Source of the DNA: Bordetella hinzii LMG 13501
GTDB lineage: Bacteria > Pseudomonadota > Gammaproteobacteria > Burkholderiales > Burkholderiaceae_B
Assembly (NCBI RefSeq): GCF_001548475.1
Contig: NZ_LRUJ01000001.1
Span: 124,001 to 188,000, forward strand
Direction of reading: 5' to 3'
DNA length: 64,000 bases
Notes under the pieces: generated by a model
Told to the model about the DNA's origin: nothing
What the model saw: only the letters and a program-made list of their open reading frames with translations
Database searches by the model: none
Position numbers and translations under genes: made by a program
Part shown: piece after piece, positions 35,311 to 43,595 of the stretch
How the letters are laid out: every line of letters begins with the position of its first letter
How positions within the stretch are numbered: position 1 is the stretch's first letter

Positions 35311-35855
35311 CGGCATCGATCCCCATCAGCCACCCCACGCGCTTCATGGCACTGGAACAGGCGGACTTCCAGCGGCTGGAACACGCAGGCTACCTAAAAG
35401 GCCTTTTACAGCCTTTTAAGGGTAAGGGGAGTCTGGAGACCTGGGCCAGCCAGTGCGCAGCGCTGCGTGACGACGTAATTGGCCTGGCGCAGCGGCGCGT
35501 GCTGCCCCAGGCGCGGGCCTACCCCTTCAGCCTGCTCGACGTGCAACTGGCCCAGCAGGCCACTGGCGCAGGGACGACCTTCCTGCGCTGGCGCAACCTC
35601 GACCGTTCCTCCATGGGCGTGGCGTTGTGGGAGTCCCTGCTGGCCAACCCCGCGACACCGGCCTCGCTGATCGACGAGCTGTACGCGATGGAACTGCAGC
35701 GCATCGTGCTGAACATGCAGATCAGCCTGACCCACAGCATCGCTCGTCAAGCCCTGGAATGCGCCAACAAGGCCGCGCAGGCGGAAGCGGCCTACCTGCG
35801 GCGCGTCCACGGGAATACCGCGTCCGTTCCACCCACCACCAAGGAGTCACCATGA
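35307..35855 (+). CDS. DUF3158 family ICE protein
   Basis: A 182-residue protein of the DUF3158 family by position and sequence (FMALEQADFQRLEHAGYLKG, LETWASQCAALRDDVIGLAQ). It contains helical, basic segments and may bind nucleic acid. It overlaps the upstream PFL_4669 gene and the downstream SSB gene by 4 bases each, so the three are translationally coupled. Confidence 0.82.
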   Translation: MTASIPISHPTRFMALEQADFQRLEHAGYLKGLLQPFKGKGSLETWASQCAALRDDVIGLAQRRVLPQARAYPFSLLDVQLAQQATGAGTTFLRWRNLDRSSMGVALWESLLANPATPASLIDELYAMELQRIVLNMQISLTHSIARQALECANKAAQAEAAYLRRVHGNTASVPPTTKESP

Positions 35856-36235
35856 GCACGCACTTCGTCGGCGAGGGCAACATCGGTTCTGCGCCGGACT
35901 ACCGCGAATTTCCGAACGGCAACGACGAGCCGCGCCGGCTGCTTCGCCTGAACGTTTACTTCGACAACCCGATCCCGAAGAAGGACGGCGAGTACGAAGA
36001 TCGCGGCGGCTTCTGGGCGCCCGTGGAGCTGTGGCACCGCGACGCCGAGCACTGGAAGACGCTGTACCAGAAAGGCATGCGGGTGCTGGTCGAGGGCCGC
36101 ACCGTGCGCGACGAATGGGAGGACGCCGACGAGAACGAGCGCGTCACGTTCAAGATCGAGGCCCGGCGCGTGGGCATCCTGCCGTACCGCATCGAGTCGG
36201 TGGCGCTCAGCGCCAAGCCAGCCGGCGGACAGTAG
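35852..36235 (+). CDS. ssb: Single-stranded DNA-binding protein
   Basis: A 127-residue OB-fold SSB: STHFVGEGNIGSAPDYREF, then FWAPVELWHRDAEHWKTLYQ and KGMRVLVEGRTVRDEW. It lacks the acidic C-terminal tip (DDDIPF type) of chromosomal SSBs, ending KPAGGQ, as in other ICE-encoded forms. It probably coats ICE single strands during conjugative transfer and replication. AAGGAG precedes ATG 35852. Confidence 0.9.
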   Translation: MSTHFVGEGNIGSAPDYREFPNGNDEPRRLLRLNVYFDNPIPKKDGEYEDRGGFWAPVELWHRDAEHWKTLYQKGMRVLVEGRTVRDEWEDADENERVTFKIEARRVGILPYRIESVALSAKPAGGQ

Positions 36236-36300
36236 CTCGCCAATCGCCGCCGCCCCCGAGGGCGGCTGTAGCAACTGTCATGCGCCCGCGATGCACCAGC

Positions 36301-36323
36301 GAGCTATCCCCATGGGATAGCTC
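36301..36323. repeat. Dispersed palindrome, copy 3
   Basis: GAGCTATCCC and GGGATAGCTC are perfectly inverted around CAT, 65 bases after the ssb stop in the 295-base gap before topB. Centre and arm length differ slightly from the copies at 33494 and 34390, but the AGCTATCCC core is identical. The rest of the gap shows no gene. Confidence 0.72.
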
Positions 36324-36530
36324 CAAGGTCGTCCACGGCGTTCCAGCCGCCCTCCCGAAACGACGCTCTTGCTGTGCCAGATCCTGCGGTCTATGCGCAC
36401 CGCTGCGGCAACGGACCGCCTGCCGATCACAAAGCGGCGTCTGCATCAATCGGCTTCCTTGCTGCCGGCATCTCCTGGCCCTGCCAAGCTGGCGCTCATC
36501 CGATGAACCGCACATTTCCAAGGAGGCTTC

Positions 36531-38573
36531 ATGCGCATGTTCCTGTGCGAGAAGCCGTCCCAGGGCAAGGACATCGCCCGTGTGCTGGGCGCTGGCCAAC
36601 GCGGCAACGGCTGCTACAGCGGTGCGGGTATCGTCGTGACCTGGTGCATCGGTCATCTGGTGGAGGCAGTTCCACCCGAAGGCTACGGCGAGCAATACAA
36701 GCGCTGGGCCATCGAGCAACTACCCATTCTTCCTGAGCGTTGGCGTGTCGAGCCCAAGGCGGCGACCGCGGCGCAGTTCAAGGTCGTGCAGCAGCTCGTC
36801 GCCAAGGCGGGCGAACTGGTGATCGCGACCGACGCCGACCGCGAGGGCGAGATGATCGCCCGCGAGATCATCGACCTATGCGGCTACCGCGGACCGATCC
36901 AGCGCCTGTGGCTGTCGGCGCTCAACGATGCGTCCATCCGCAAGGCGCTGGGTGCGCTCAAGCCGTCCGCCGAGACGCTGCCGCTGTATTTCTCCGCACT
37001 CGCCCGATCGCGCGCCGACTGGCTGATCGGGATGAACCTGAGCCGCCTGTTCACGCTGCTGGGCCGCCAGGCCGGCTACAACGGCGTGCTATCGGTCGGG
37101 CGCGTCCAGACGCCGACGCTCAAGCTGGTCGTGGACCGTGATCGCGAGATCGCGCGCTTCGTCTCGGTGCCGTTCTGGGCGACCGAGGTCGCACTGTCGC
37201 ATGCAGGCCAGACCTTTGTCGCAAGCTGGACGCCACCCCAGGGCAGCACCGACGAAGCCGGCCGTTGCCTGCAGCAGCCTCTGGCGCAGCAGGCGGCGGA
37301 ACGCCTGCGCGCGGCCGGCACCGCCCAGGTGCTGTCGGTGGAGACCGAGCGCGTGCGCGAAGGCCCGCCGCTGCCGTTCGACCTCGGCACCTTGCAGGAA
37401 GTGTGTTCCAAGCAGTTGGGCCTCGACGTGCAGGAGACGCTGGACATTGCCCAGGCGCTGTACGAGACGCACAAGGCGACGACGTATCCGCGCTCGGATT
37501 CGGGCTACCTGCCCGAGAGCATGCTGGCCGAGGTGCCGGCGGTGCTCGACAGCCTGGTCAAGACCGATCCCTCTCTGCGGCCGCTGATCGACCGCCTGGA
37601 CTGCCAGCAACGTTCGCGGGCCTGGAACGACGGCAAGGTCACGGCGCATCACGGCATCATCCCCACGCTGGAGCCGGCCAATCTCCCGGCGATGACCGAC
37701 AAGGAGCTGGCCGTCTACCGGCTGATCCGTGCCCGCTACCTCGCGCAGTTCCTGCCGCATCACGAGTTCGACCGGACGGTGGCGCAGCTCACGTGCGGCG
37801 GGCAGTCGCTGGTGGCGGTGGGCAAGCAGATCGCGGTGGCCGGATGGCGCCAGGTGCTGGCGGCGCCGGCCCTTGACGACACGGACGGAGAGGATGCACG
37901 GCGCGGCCAAGTATTGCCAGCGTTGAAGGCTGGCGATGCCTGTCAAGTCGGCCAGGTCGAACTGAAGGCGTTGAAGACGCTGCCGCCCAAGCCCTACACG
38001 CAGGGCGAGCTGGTCAAGGCCATGAAAGGCGTCGCCAAGCTCGTGACCGACCCGCGCCTGAAGCAGAAGCTGAAGGACACCACGGGCATCGGCACCGAGG
38101 CGACGCGCGCCAACATCATCAGCGGGCTGCTGGCCCGCGGCTATCTCTTGAGGAAAGGCCGCGCCATCCGTGCATCGGATGCGGCCTTCACGTTGATCGA
38201 CGCCGTGCCGGCGGCCATCGCCGACCCGGGGACCACGGCGGTGTGGGAGCAGGCACTGGACATGATCGAGGCCGGCCAGATGACGCTGGACACCTTCATT
38301 GCCAAGCAATCGAGCTGGGTCGCCCAACTCGTGCAGCAGTACCGCGGCGCAACGCTCGCCATCAAGCTGCCGCCCGCGCCGAACTGCCCGCAGTGCGGCG
38401 CCCCGATGCGCCAGCGTAGCGGCAAGAGCGGCGCGTTCTGGTCGTGCAGCCACTACCCGGACTGCAAGGGCACGCAGCCGGTCGAAGACGCCGCGGCAGG
38501 CAAGCACGGCCCGTCCAACCGTACTTCCGGCCGCACATCCGGCCCACCGCGTCGGCGCCCCAAGGCGAACTGA
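36531..38573 (+). CDS. topB: DNA topoisomerase III
   Basis: A 680-residue type IA topoisomerase. The N-terminal Toprim domain shows LVIATDADREGEMIAREIID, the metal-binding DxD. SVGRVQTPTLKLVVDRDREI and the catalytic tyrosine in TTYPRSD (Tyr319) follow. The C terminus carries one four-cysteine zinc finger (CPQCG ... WSCSHYPDC). It relaxes or decatenates DNA and is a standard ICE backbone gene thought to help transfer or replication. AGGAGG precedes ATG 36531. Confidence 0.95.
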   Translation: MRMFLCEKPSQGKDIARVLGAGQRGNGCYSGAGIVVTWCIGHLVEAVPPEGYGEQYKRWAIEQLPILPERWRVEPKAATAAQFKVVQQLVAKAGELVIATDADREGEMIAREIIDLCGYRGPIQRLWLSALNDASIRKALGALKPSAETLPLYFSALARSRADWLIGMNLSRLFTLLGRQAGYNGVLSVGRVQTPTLKLVVDRDREIARFVSVPFWATEVALSHAGQTFVASWTPPQGSTDEAGRCLQQPLAQQAAERLRAAGTAQVLSVETERVREGPPLPFDLGTLQEVCSKQLGLDVQETLDIAQALYETHKATTYPRSDSGYLPESMLAEVPAVLDSLVKTDPSLRPLIDRLDCQQRSRAWNDGKVTAHHGIIPTLEPANLPAMTDKELAVYRLIRARYLAQFLPHHEFDRTVAQLTCGGQSLVAVGKQIAVAGWRQVLAAPALDDTDGEDARRGQVLPALKAGDACQVGQVELKALKTLPPKPYTQGELVKAMKGVAKLVTDPRLKQKLKDTTGIGTEATRANIISGLLARGYLLRKGRAIRASDAAFTLIDAVPAAIADPGTTAVWEQALDMIEAGQMTLDTFIAKQSSWVAQLVQQYRGATLAIKLPPAPNCPQCGAPMRQRSGKSGAFWSCSHYPDCKGTQPVEDAAAGKHGPSNRTSGRTSGPPRRRPKAN

Positions 38574-39097
38574 CGCCCACGCCTCCCTCTGCCCCGCCGG
38601 CCCTTGCGGACGGCGGGGCAAACCTCCCGCGCCCCGCGGGACTCCCCAGCGCGCGTTCCCTTCTGCAACGGTGTGCGCGTCCTGCAGGCCCATCACGGCC
38701 TGCTGGGCGAGAAGGTCATTTCTCCCCGGATCGCGTTCGCCGCGGTTCCGCTGATCGACGTGCTTCCGCCGATACGCGAGCGGTCTCCTGACGCCTTGGT
38801 GTGCAAAACTGCGAGGCGCCAGGAGACCGCTTGCGGTCGACGGTATTCGGTGCCGGTGCCCGCCGGCGGAACAACGGGCTCCCTTTGTGCGCGTATGCGT
38901 GCCAAAGGTTTCCGGCCCCAGCCACGAAACGGGCCGGGTGCGATTGCTGATGCAGCGAACGGCTTTGACGACGGCCCGCGCTGACGCAGCCCACAGGTGG
39001 TTTTCCTTCCTCTCCAGCCGAAGGCCCGCGTGGCCTTCGGCGATTAGTCATTTCACTGATGCACCTCTGTGTCCCGGGATGTCCTTGTGAGGGCACA
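38574..39097. other. Non-coding stretch between topB and the arsenic operon
   Basis: No convincing gene in 524 bases. It contains two hairpins: GCAGGCC/GGCCTGC with a 6-base loop at 38684-38703, and the longer inverted repeat at 38781-38829. The region may be the original leader of the backbone gene now at 42.7 kb, separated from it by the arsenic insertion; this is inference. Confidence 0.5.
38781..38829. repeat. Long inverted repeat downstream of topB
   Basis: CGGTCTCCTG at 38781-38790 pairs with CAGGAGACCG at 38820-38829, and the inner CGCC/GGCG extends the stem across one mismatch. The loop is about 20 bases and contains TGTGCAAAACTG. No T-run follows. It could be a structured RNA or a regulator site. 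Confidence 0.55.
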
Positions 39098-39928
39098 TCA
39101 CAGTGACATTCGACGTCCAAGCAGCACGGCGCTCGAAGGACAAAGGCTTGCGGCCTGCCGTGTGGCAAGGATGGCCGCCGGTGCGGCGCTGCGCTCGATT
39201 GGCTTGAAGCCCGCGCGCTCGAAGAACGGCGCAGCCGTCGTGGTCAGCAACCAGGCGTCGCGCCCGCCCTCGTCGAAGGCACGGCGCAGCAGCAGTGCGA
39301 ACATTCCGCCGCCGATGCCGCGATGGCGTGCGTGTGGCAGCACCACCAGGGAGCGCACGAGCACGTCTCGGCCCAGGCGCTCGAAGCCGCCGTAGCCCAC
39401 GCGCTCGCCGGACACCGTGGCATAGGCGAAGAAGCTGCGCCCTGGTTCGGCCAGGTCGTCCGTGGGAAGCACGGCCTCTTGCAAAGCCAGGGCGAGGTCC
39501 GGGTCGCTGCCGGCGATCGGCGTATCCACCAGCAGCGGCGTGCCATCCTCCTTGCGGTTCTCGCCCGCCGGTCGTTGCGGCAGCAGGTCGATCACCATGT
39601 CCGAGGGGCGGCACAGGCGCACGCCCGAGCGCGACACCACGATGGGCCGATTGATGAGGATCGGGTACGCCAGCATCTGATCGATCAACTGGTCGTCGCT
39701 CCAATGCGCGGCATCCAGGCCCAGTTCCTTGTAGGGCGTGCCCTTGATGCGCAACACATCCCGCACGCCCATGCCCATCCGCGCGATCAGCGCCTTCAAG
39801 GTCTCGCGGTCGGGCGGCGTCTTCAGGTACTCGATGACCGTGGGCTCGATGCCGCTGGCGCGGATCAGCGCCAGCGTGTTGCGCGACGTGCCGCAGTCCG
39901 GGTTGTGGTAGATCGTGACGGTACTCAT
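39098..39928 (-). CDS. Arsenate reductase (ArsC, glutaredoxin type) fused to GNAT acetyltransferase (ArsN2-like)
   Basis: A 276-residue two-domain protein. Residues 1-140 are glutaredoxin-coupled ArsC: IYHNPDCGTSRNTLALIR with catalytic Cys12, then YPILINRPIVVSRSGVRLCR with conserved arginines. Residues from about 140 form a GNAT domain (RSLVVLPHARHRGIGGGMFA, acetyl-CoA loop), like ArsN2 proteins of arsenic operons. It should reduce arsenate and acetylate an arsenic compound or metabolite. ATG 39928 overlaps the acr3 stop by 4 bases; last gene of the operon. Confidence 0.88.
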   Translation of the reverse strand: MSTVTIYHNPDCGTSRNTLALIRASGIEPTVIEYLKTPPDRETLKALIARMGMGVRDVLRIKGTPYKELGLDAAHWSDDQLIDQMLAYPILINRPIVVSRSGVRLCRPSDMVIDLLPQRPAGENRKEDGTPLLVDTPIAGSDPDLALALQEAVLPTDDLAEPGRSFFAYATVSGERVGYGGFERLGRDVLVRSLVVLPHARHRGIGGGMFALLLRRAFDEGGRDAWLLTTTAAPFFERAGFKPIERSAAPAAILATRQAASLCPSSAVLLGRRMSL

Positions 39929-41016
39929 GCCGGATGCCTCGCTGCGTTGCGCGGGGCCTGTTCGTACCAGGCGCGGGAACGGTTGACCACGCGCACCACC
40001 AGCAGCATCACCGGCACTTCGATCAGCACGCCGACCACGGTGGCGAGGGCCGCGCCGGAATGGAAGCCGAACAGGCTGATGGCCGCTGCCACTGCCAGCT
40101 CGAAAAAGTTGCTGGCACCGATCAACGCCGAGGGACACGCGATGTTGTGCTTCTCGCCGACCCTGCGGTTGAGCCAGTAGGCGAGGCCGGAATTGAAGAA
40201 CACCTGGATCAGAATGGGCACGGCGAGCATGGCGATCACCAGCGGCTGTCGCAGGATGGCCTGGCCCTGGAAGGCGAATAGCAACACCAGCGTCAGCAGC
40301 AGCGCTGCGATTGAGAGCGGGCCGAGGCGCTCCAGCGCGCGGTCGAACGCGGCCTGTCCACGACGCAGCAGCGAGCGGCGCCACACCTGCGCGAGGACGA
40401 CGGGGATGATGATGTAGAGCACCACTGAGGTCAGCAGCGTGTCCCACGGCACGGTGATCGCCGACAGGCCCAGCAGCAGCCCGACGATGGGCGCGAAGGC
40501 GAACACCATGATGGTGTCGTTCAGCGCCACCTGCGACAGAGTGAATACCGGGTCGCCGCCGGTCAGTCGGCTCCACACGAACACCATCGCTGTGCACGGT
40601 GCGGCGGCCAGCAGGATCAGGCCGGCGACGTAGCTGTCGAGCTGGTCGGCCGGCAGCCAGTCGGCGAAGACGTGGCGGATGAACAGCCAGGCCAGCAGTG
40701 CCATCGAGAACGGCTTGACCGCCCAGTTGACGAACAGCGTCACGCCGATGCCACGCCAGTGCTGGCGAACCTGGCCGAGCGCGCCGAAATCCACCTTGAG
40801 CAGCATTGGGATCACCATGACCCATATGAGCAGGCCGACCGGCAGGTTGACCTGGGCCACTTCCATGCGGCCGACGGCCTGGAACGCGCCAGGCGCGAGC
40901 TGGCCCAGGGCGATGCCGGCGACGATGCACAGCAGCACCCACACCGTCAGGTAGCGCTCGAAGATGCTCATCGAGAACGATGGCGTGGCGGCGACGGCTT
41001 CTGTCTGTACGGTCAT
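39925..41016 (-). CDS. acr3: ACR3 family arsenite efflux transporter
   Basis: A 363-residue membrane protein with about ten hydrophobic segments and the ACR3 signature LLAAAPCTAMVFVWSRLTGG, which carries the essential cysteine. GLLIWVMVIPMLLKVDF is also conserved. It exports arsenite using the proton gradient and removes the product of the two arsenate reductases on either side. Fourth gene of the minus-strand ars operon. Confidence 0.93.
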   Translation of the reverse strand: MTVQTEAVAATPSFSMSIFERYLTVWVLLCIVAGIALGQLAPGAFQAVGRMEVAQVNLPVGLLIWVMVIPMLLKVDFGALGQVRQHWRGIGVTLFVNWAVKPFSMALLAWLFIRHVFADWLPADQLDSYVAGLILLAAAPCTAMVFVWSRLTGGDPVFTLSQVALNDTIMVFAFAPIVGLLLGLSAITVPWDTLLTSVVLYIIIPVVLAQVWRRSLLRRGQAAFDRALERLGPLSIAALLLTLVLLFAFQGQAILRQPLVIAMLAVPILIQVFFNSGLAYWLNRRVGEKHNIACPSALIGASNFFELAVAAAISLFGFHSGAALATVVGVLIEVPVMLLVVRVVNRSRAWYEQAPRNAARHPA

Positions 41017-41025
41017 CGTGCTACC

Positions 41026-41523
41026 TCACTGCTTGCCGATGACGCGCAGCTCATGCTGCAGCGACATGGCATCGAGCCGTTGGAGCGGCAGCGACAGGAA
41101 CAGCTCGATGCGACGCTTGAGCGTCAACGCGGCGTCCATGAACGCCTTGCGCTGCTGTTCCTCGCTGCCTTCGACGGCGGCCGGATCGGGCACGCCCCAA
41201 TGGGCCGACACCGGCTTGCCCGGCCATACGGGACACACCTCGCCAGCGGCGTTGTCGCAGACGGTGAAGATGAAATCGAACACCGGCGCACCGGGCGCCA
41301 CGAATTCGTCCCAGCTCTTGCTGCGGTAGCCGGTCGTTGGCAGGCGCAGGCGCTCCAGCGTGGCGAGCGCCAGCGGGTGGACTTCGCTCTTGGGGTGGCT
41401 CCCCGCCGAGTAGGCGCGAAACCGTCCCAGGCCCAGTTCGTTGAGGATGCCTTCGGCCAGGATGGAACGCGCCGAATTTCCGGTGCAGATGAACAGCGCG
41501 TTGTAGGTGGTTTCAGTCGTCAT
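41026..41523 (-). CDS. arsC: Arsenate reductase ArsC (low-molecular-weight phosphatase type)
   Basis: A 165-residue reductase of the LMW-PTP fold. The P-loop CTGNSAR (CX5R, Cys13 to Arg19) is in ALFICTGNSARS, and FIFTVCDNAAGEVCPVWPG carries the resolving cysteines. It reduces arsenate to arsenite, with thioredoxin or a glutathione-linked donor. The operon thus carries two unrelated ArsC types. It lies between arsI and acr3 with 10-13 base gaps. Confidence 0.92.
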   Translation of the reverse strand: MTTETTYNALFICTGNSARSILAEGILNELGLGRFRAYSAGSHPKSEVHPLALATLERLRLPTTGYRSKSWDEFVAPGAPVFDFIFTVCDNAAGEVCPVWPGKPVSAHWGVPDPAAVEGSEEQQRKAFMDAALTLKRRIELFLSLPLQRLDAMSLQHELRVIGKQ

Positions 41524-41535
41524 CGATGCCTCGCG

Positions 41536-42000
41536 TCAGCGGCAAGAAGCAGCCCGTTTCGCGGCGGCGCGACTGTCACTCGGCGCGCAGCAAGCTGGAG
41601 CTGTGCTCGGCGCGGGCTGCGGCGCTTCGTTGAACACGGGGATGTTGCCCAGCATGTGGAAATGCTCCCAGGCCACGCCCTGCGGGTCGGTGACCCAGTG
41701 CTTCTCACTGCGTGCATAGCAGCAGGTCGTGGTGCCTTCGTCGAGCAGCGCCATGTCGGCAGCCTGCGCGCGGGCCTTCAGGGCGGTGAGTTCGTCGGCG
41801 TCATCGGTCTGGATGCCCAGGTGGTCGATGCCCGGCTTGCTGCCGCGCGTGGAGATGGCGAAGTTGACCGGCGGGTCTTCGAGCATCCACTTCGCGTAGT
41901 CGGCCTCGATGCGAGCCGGCTGCGCGGCGAACAGTTGGGAATAGAAGCCGATGCTGCGATTCAGGTCATCGACGTGCAGGTGGACGTGGAAGCGTTTCAT
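41536..42000 (-). CDS. arsI: ArsI/CadI family metalloprotein (C-As lyase-like)
   Basis: A 154-residue vicinal-oxygen-chelate protein: FHVHLHVDDLNRSIGFYSQL (His5), GIDHLGIQ, a CC pair in TTCCYARSEKHW and WEHFHML match the iron ligands and vicinal cysteines of ArsI. Known ArsI enzymes cleave the C-As bond of trivalent organoarsenicals; the same family includes CadI-type proteins. The cysteine-rich C terminus (ACCAPSDSR) adds further thiols. Second gene of the ars operon. Confidence 0.85.
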   Translation of the reverse strand: MKRFHVHLHVDDLNRSIGFYSQLFAAQPARIEADYAKWMLEDPPVNFAISTRGSKPGIDHLGIQTDDADELTALKARAQAADMALLDEGTTTCCYARSEKHWVTDPQGVAWEHFHMLGNIPVFNEAPQPAPSTAPACCAPSDSRAAAKRAASCR

Positions 42001-42011
42001 GGAGGTTCCTT

Positions 42012-42341
42012 TCAGCAGGAGGCGCAGGCACGGGTGGATTCATTGGCCTCGCACACGCCACCTTGGCAGCAGTGCTCGGTCAGGTAGCCGAGCAGCCCGT
42101 TCATGTGGGCGAAGTCGGCGCGGTAGATCAGGTTGCGGCCCTGTTGCTCGATGGTGACGAGGCCGGCATGGGCCAGCTCCTTCAGATGGAAGGACAGGGT
42201 GTTGCGGGCCACGTCGAGCTGGTCGGCTAGGACGCTGGGCGTGAGCCCTTCGGGGCCGGCGACGACCAGGGCGCGGAACACGCGAAGGCGCTGGGTGTGG
42301 GCCAGGGCGCCCAGGGCGGAAACGGCTTGGGTCTCGTTCAT
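42012..42341 (-). CDS. arsR: ArsR family transcriptional repressor
   Basis: A 109-residue winged-helix repressor (VLADQLDVARNTLSFHLKEL). Instead of the ELCVCD metal site in the DNA-binding helix, it has a C-terminal cysteine cluster, EHCCQGGVCEANESTRACASC in part, similar to the cysteine triad of Acidithiobacillus-type ArsR. Arsenite binding should release it from DNA. It is the first gene of the operon, and an inverted repeat lies 2 bases upstream of its start. Confidence 0.92.
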   Translation of the reverse strand: MNETQAVSALGALAHTQRLRVFRALVVAGPEGLTPSVLADQLDVARNTLSFHLKELAHAGLVTIEQQGRNLIYRADFAHMNGLLGYLTEHCCQGGVCEANESTRACASC

Positions 42342-42343
42342 AG

Positions 42344-42367
42344 TTCAATAATACAACATCTATTGAA
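42344..42367 (-). promoter_or_regulatory. ArsR operator
   Basis: TTCAATA at 42344-42350 and TATTGAA at 42361-42367 are perfectly inverted around a 10-base spacer, directly upstream of arsR. TTGAA-type half-sites are usual for ArsR repressors, and the sequence is AT-rich as expected for the promoter. Confidence 0.72.
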
Positions 42368-42488
42368 TAATGGTGCAGGCACATCGCAATAGAGGACCGG
42401 GCGCGCCCGACCCCAATCGGGGACGCCACTGCGCCCGATTGCTGCGTGACGCGGCTATCTGATAGTCCGAAGCTCACCCTCATGCGTT

Positions 42489-42610
42489 GCTGACCGTCGT
42501 CAGCGGCATGCCCTGGCAGTCCCGGTCTTCAAGACTGCAACGCGGTTCGCCGCGTTGACCGATCCAGTCCGCTTCGCATCGCCCACCGCGGACGCTCGCC
42601 GGCCTGGCGA
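42489..42610 (+). ncRNA. Five-hairpin structured leader element, copy 1
   Basis: Five consecutive stems are seen: GCTGAC/GTCAGC (42489-42504), GCAGTC/GACTGC (42516-42538), AACGCGG/CCGCGTT with a TTCG loop (42539-42556), GTCCGC/GCGGAC (42567-42593) and TCGCC/GGCGA (42596-42610). A second copy at 44432 has the same spacings (11 bases before the second stem, 10 before the fourth) and compensatory changes in the stems. This favours a structured RNA in the 5' region of the following gene (ATG 42691). Confidence 0.65.
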
Positions 42611-42690
42611 CGATGCACTTTTCTCAACCACCCGAGGGGAACCCCATCCCCTGCGTGATGCGTGCTCCTCGACCCACCAAGGAGCACGGC

Positions 42691-42927
42691 ATGTCTGAAC
42701 CTTACGCATCTTCCTCTGCAACCGCAGTGCGCAGTGGTGCGCTGGCGCTGGCCTGGACCAGCAAGCGTTTGCCGCTACAGGTGCTGCGCAGCGCGGCCGG
42801 CCACTACATCGGCACACAAGACGACGAAGGCCCGGTATCGCGGGAGTCCGTCGAGTATTTCCCGACCCACCTCGCAGCACAGCGCGCCCTGGATACCCAC
42901 GCCTGGACACAGCGCGCTCACCCCTGA
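42691..42927 (+). CDS. Small ICE protein of unknown function
   Basis: A 78-residue protein that I do not recognise (ALALAWTSKRLPLQVLRSAA, GHYIGTQDDEGPVSRESVEY). No membrane segment or catalytic motif is seen. AAGGAG precedes ATG 42691. It is the first gene after the arsenic insertion and follows the five-hairpin element and a GC-rich leader hairpin (GGGG/CCCC near 42640). A 130-residue gene follows after 25 bases. Confidence 0.7.
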   Translation: MSEPYASSSATAVRSGALALAWTSKRLPLQVLRSAAGHYIGTQDDEGPVSRESVEYFPTHLAAQRALDTHAWTQRAHP

Positions 42928-42952
42928 TTCCCACCCTTCAAGGAGTTCTCTC

Positions 42953-43345
42953 ATGAATCTGTCTTTACCCGAAGACGTGCTCGATCAGATGGCGCTGGAA
43001 CAAGCGCACTTCGACGCTGCACCGCAGGCCTTCTTCGAGGCCTGGAAGCGCGGCGCGCAGATCGCCGGCCACGAGTGGTTCGGCGACGGCACACGCGAAG
43101 GTCTGCAGCGTGCCACCACCAAGTGGGACCTGCGGCCCAACATGCTGATGCTCAACGACGCCCTGGGTGTGCTGAGCAGCGGTCAACACATGTTCCTGTC
43201 CGCAATGGTGAGCTTCTACAACGCCCGCGAGGGCGGCGCGATGCTCAAGCGTTGCGGCTTCGAGGGGCTGTCGGACTTCGGCGGCCTCGACCTGGAGCGG
43301 CGCAAGGTCATCGCCGACCTGACGCTGCACTACAGCGGCTGGTGA
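42953..43345 (+). CDS. Conserved ICE protein of unknown function
   Basis: A 130-residue, mostly helical protein (VLDQMALEQAHFDAAPQAFF, LMLNDALGVLSSGQHMFLSA) found in the accessory gene run of this ICE class. No domain assigned. AAGGAG lies upstream of ATG 42953. The C terminus (LDLERRKVIADLTLHYSGW) is well ordered, so the gene looks intact. Confidence 0.75.
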   Translation: MNLSLPEDVLDQMALEQAHFDAAPQAFFEAWKRGAQIAGHEWFGDGTREGLQRATTKWDLRPNMLMLNDALGVLSSGQHMFLSAMVSFYNAREGGAMLKRCGFEGLSDFGGLDLERRKVIADLTLHYSGW

Positions 43346-43595
43346 GCCACGCCCGGCACACCACCGTCCTTTCATCCCACCCCACGAGGGACATGCGTCC
43401 TCGTTCGGGGCCATGTCCCTCCTTCTTTTCGCAGGAGCGGCCATGTCCCGAATCACCATCTTCCACTGACCTGCACCGCCCGCCACCAGGGCGGCCCGAC
43501 GCCGCGGCCGGCTGACCGGTTGCCACTTCATCCACTCGCTGGGGTTCAATCCCCGGCAGGGGATTGCCTCGGCCATCCTCTGCTGGAGGAATCCC

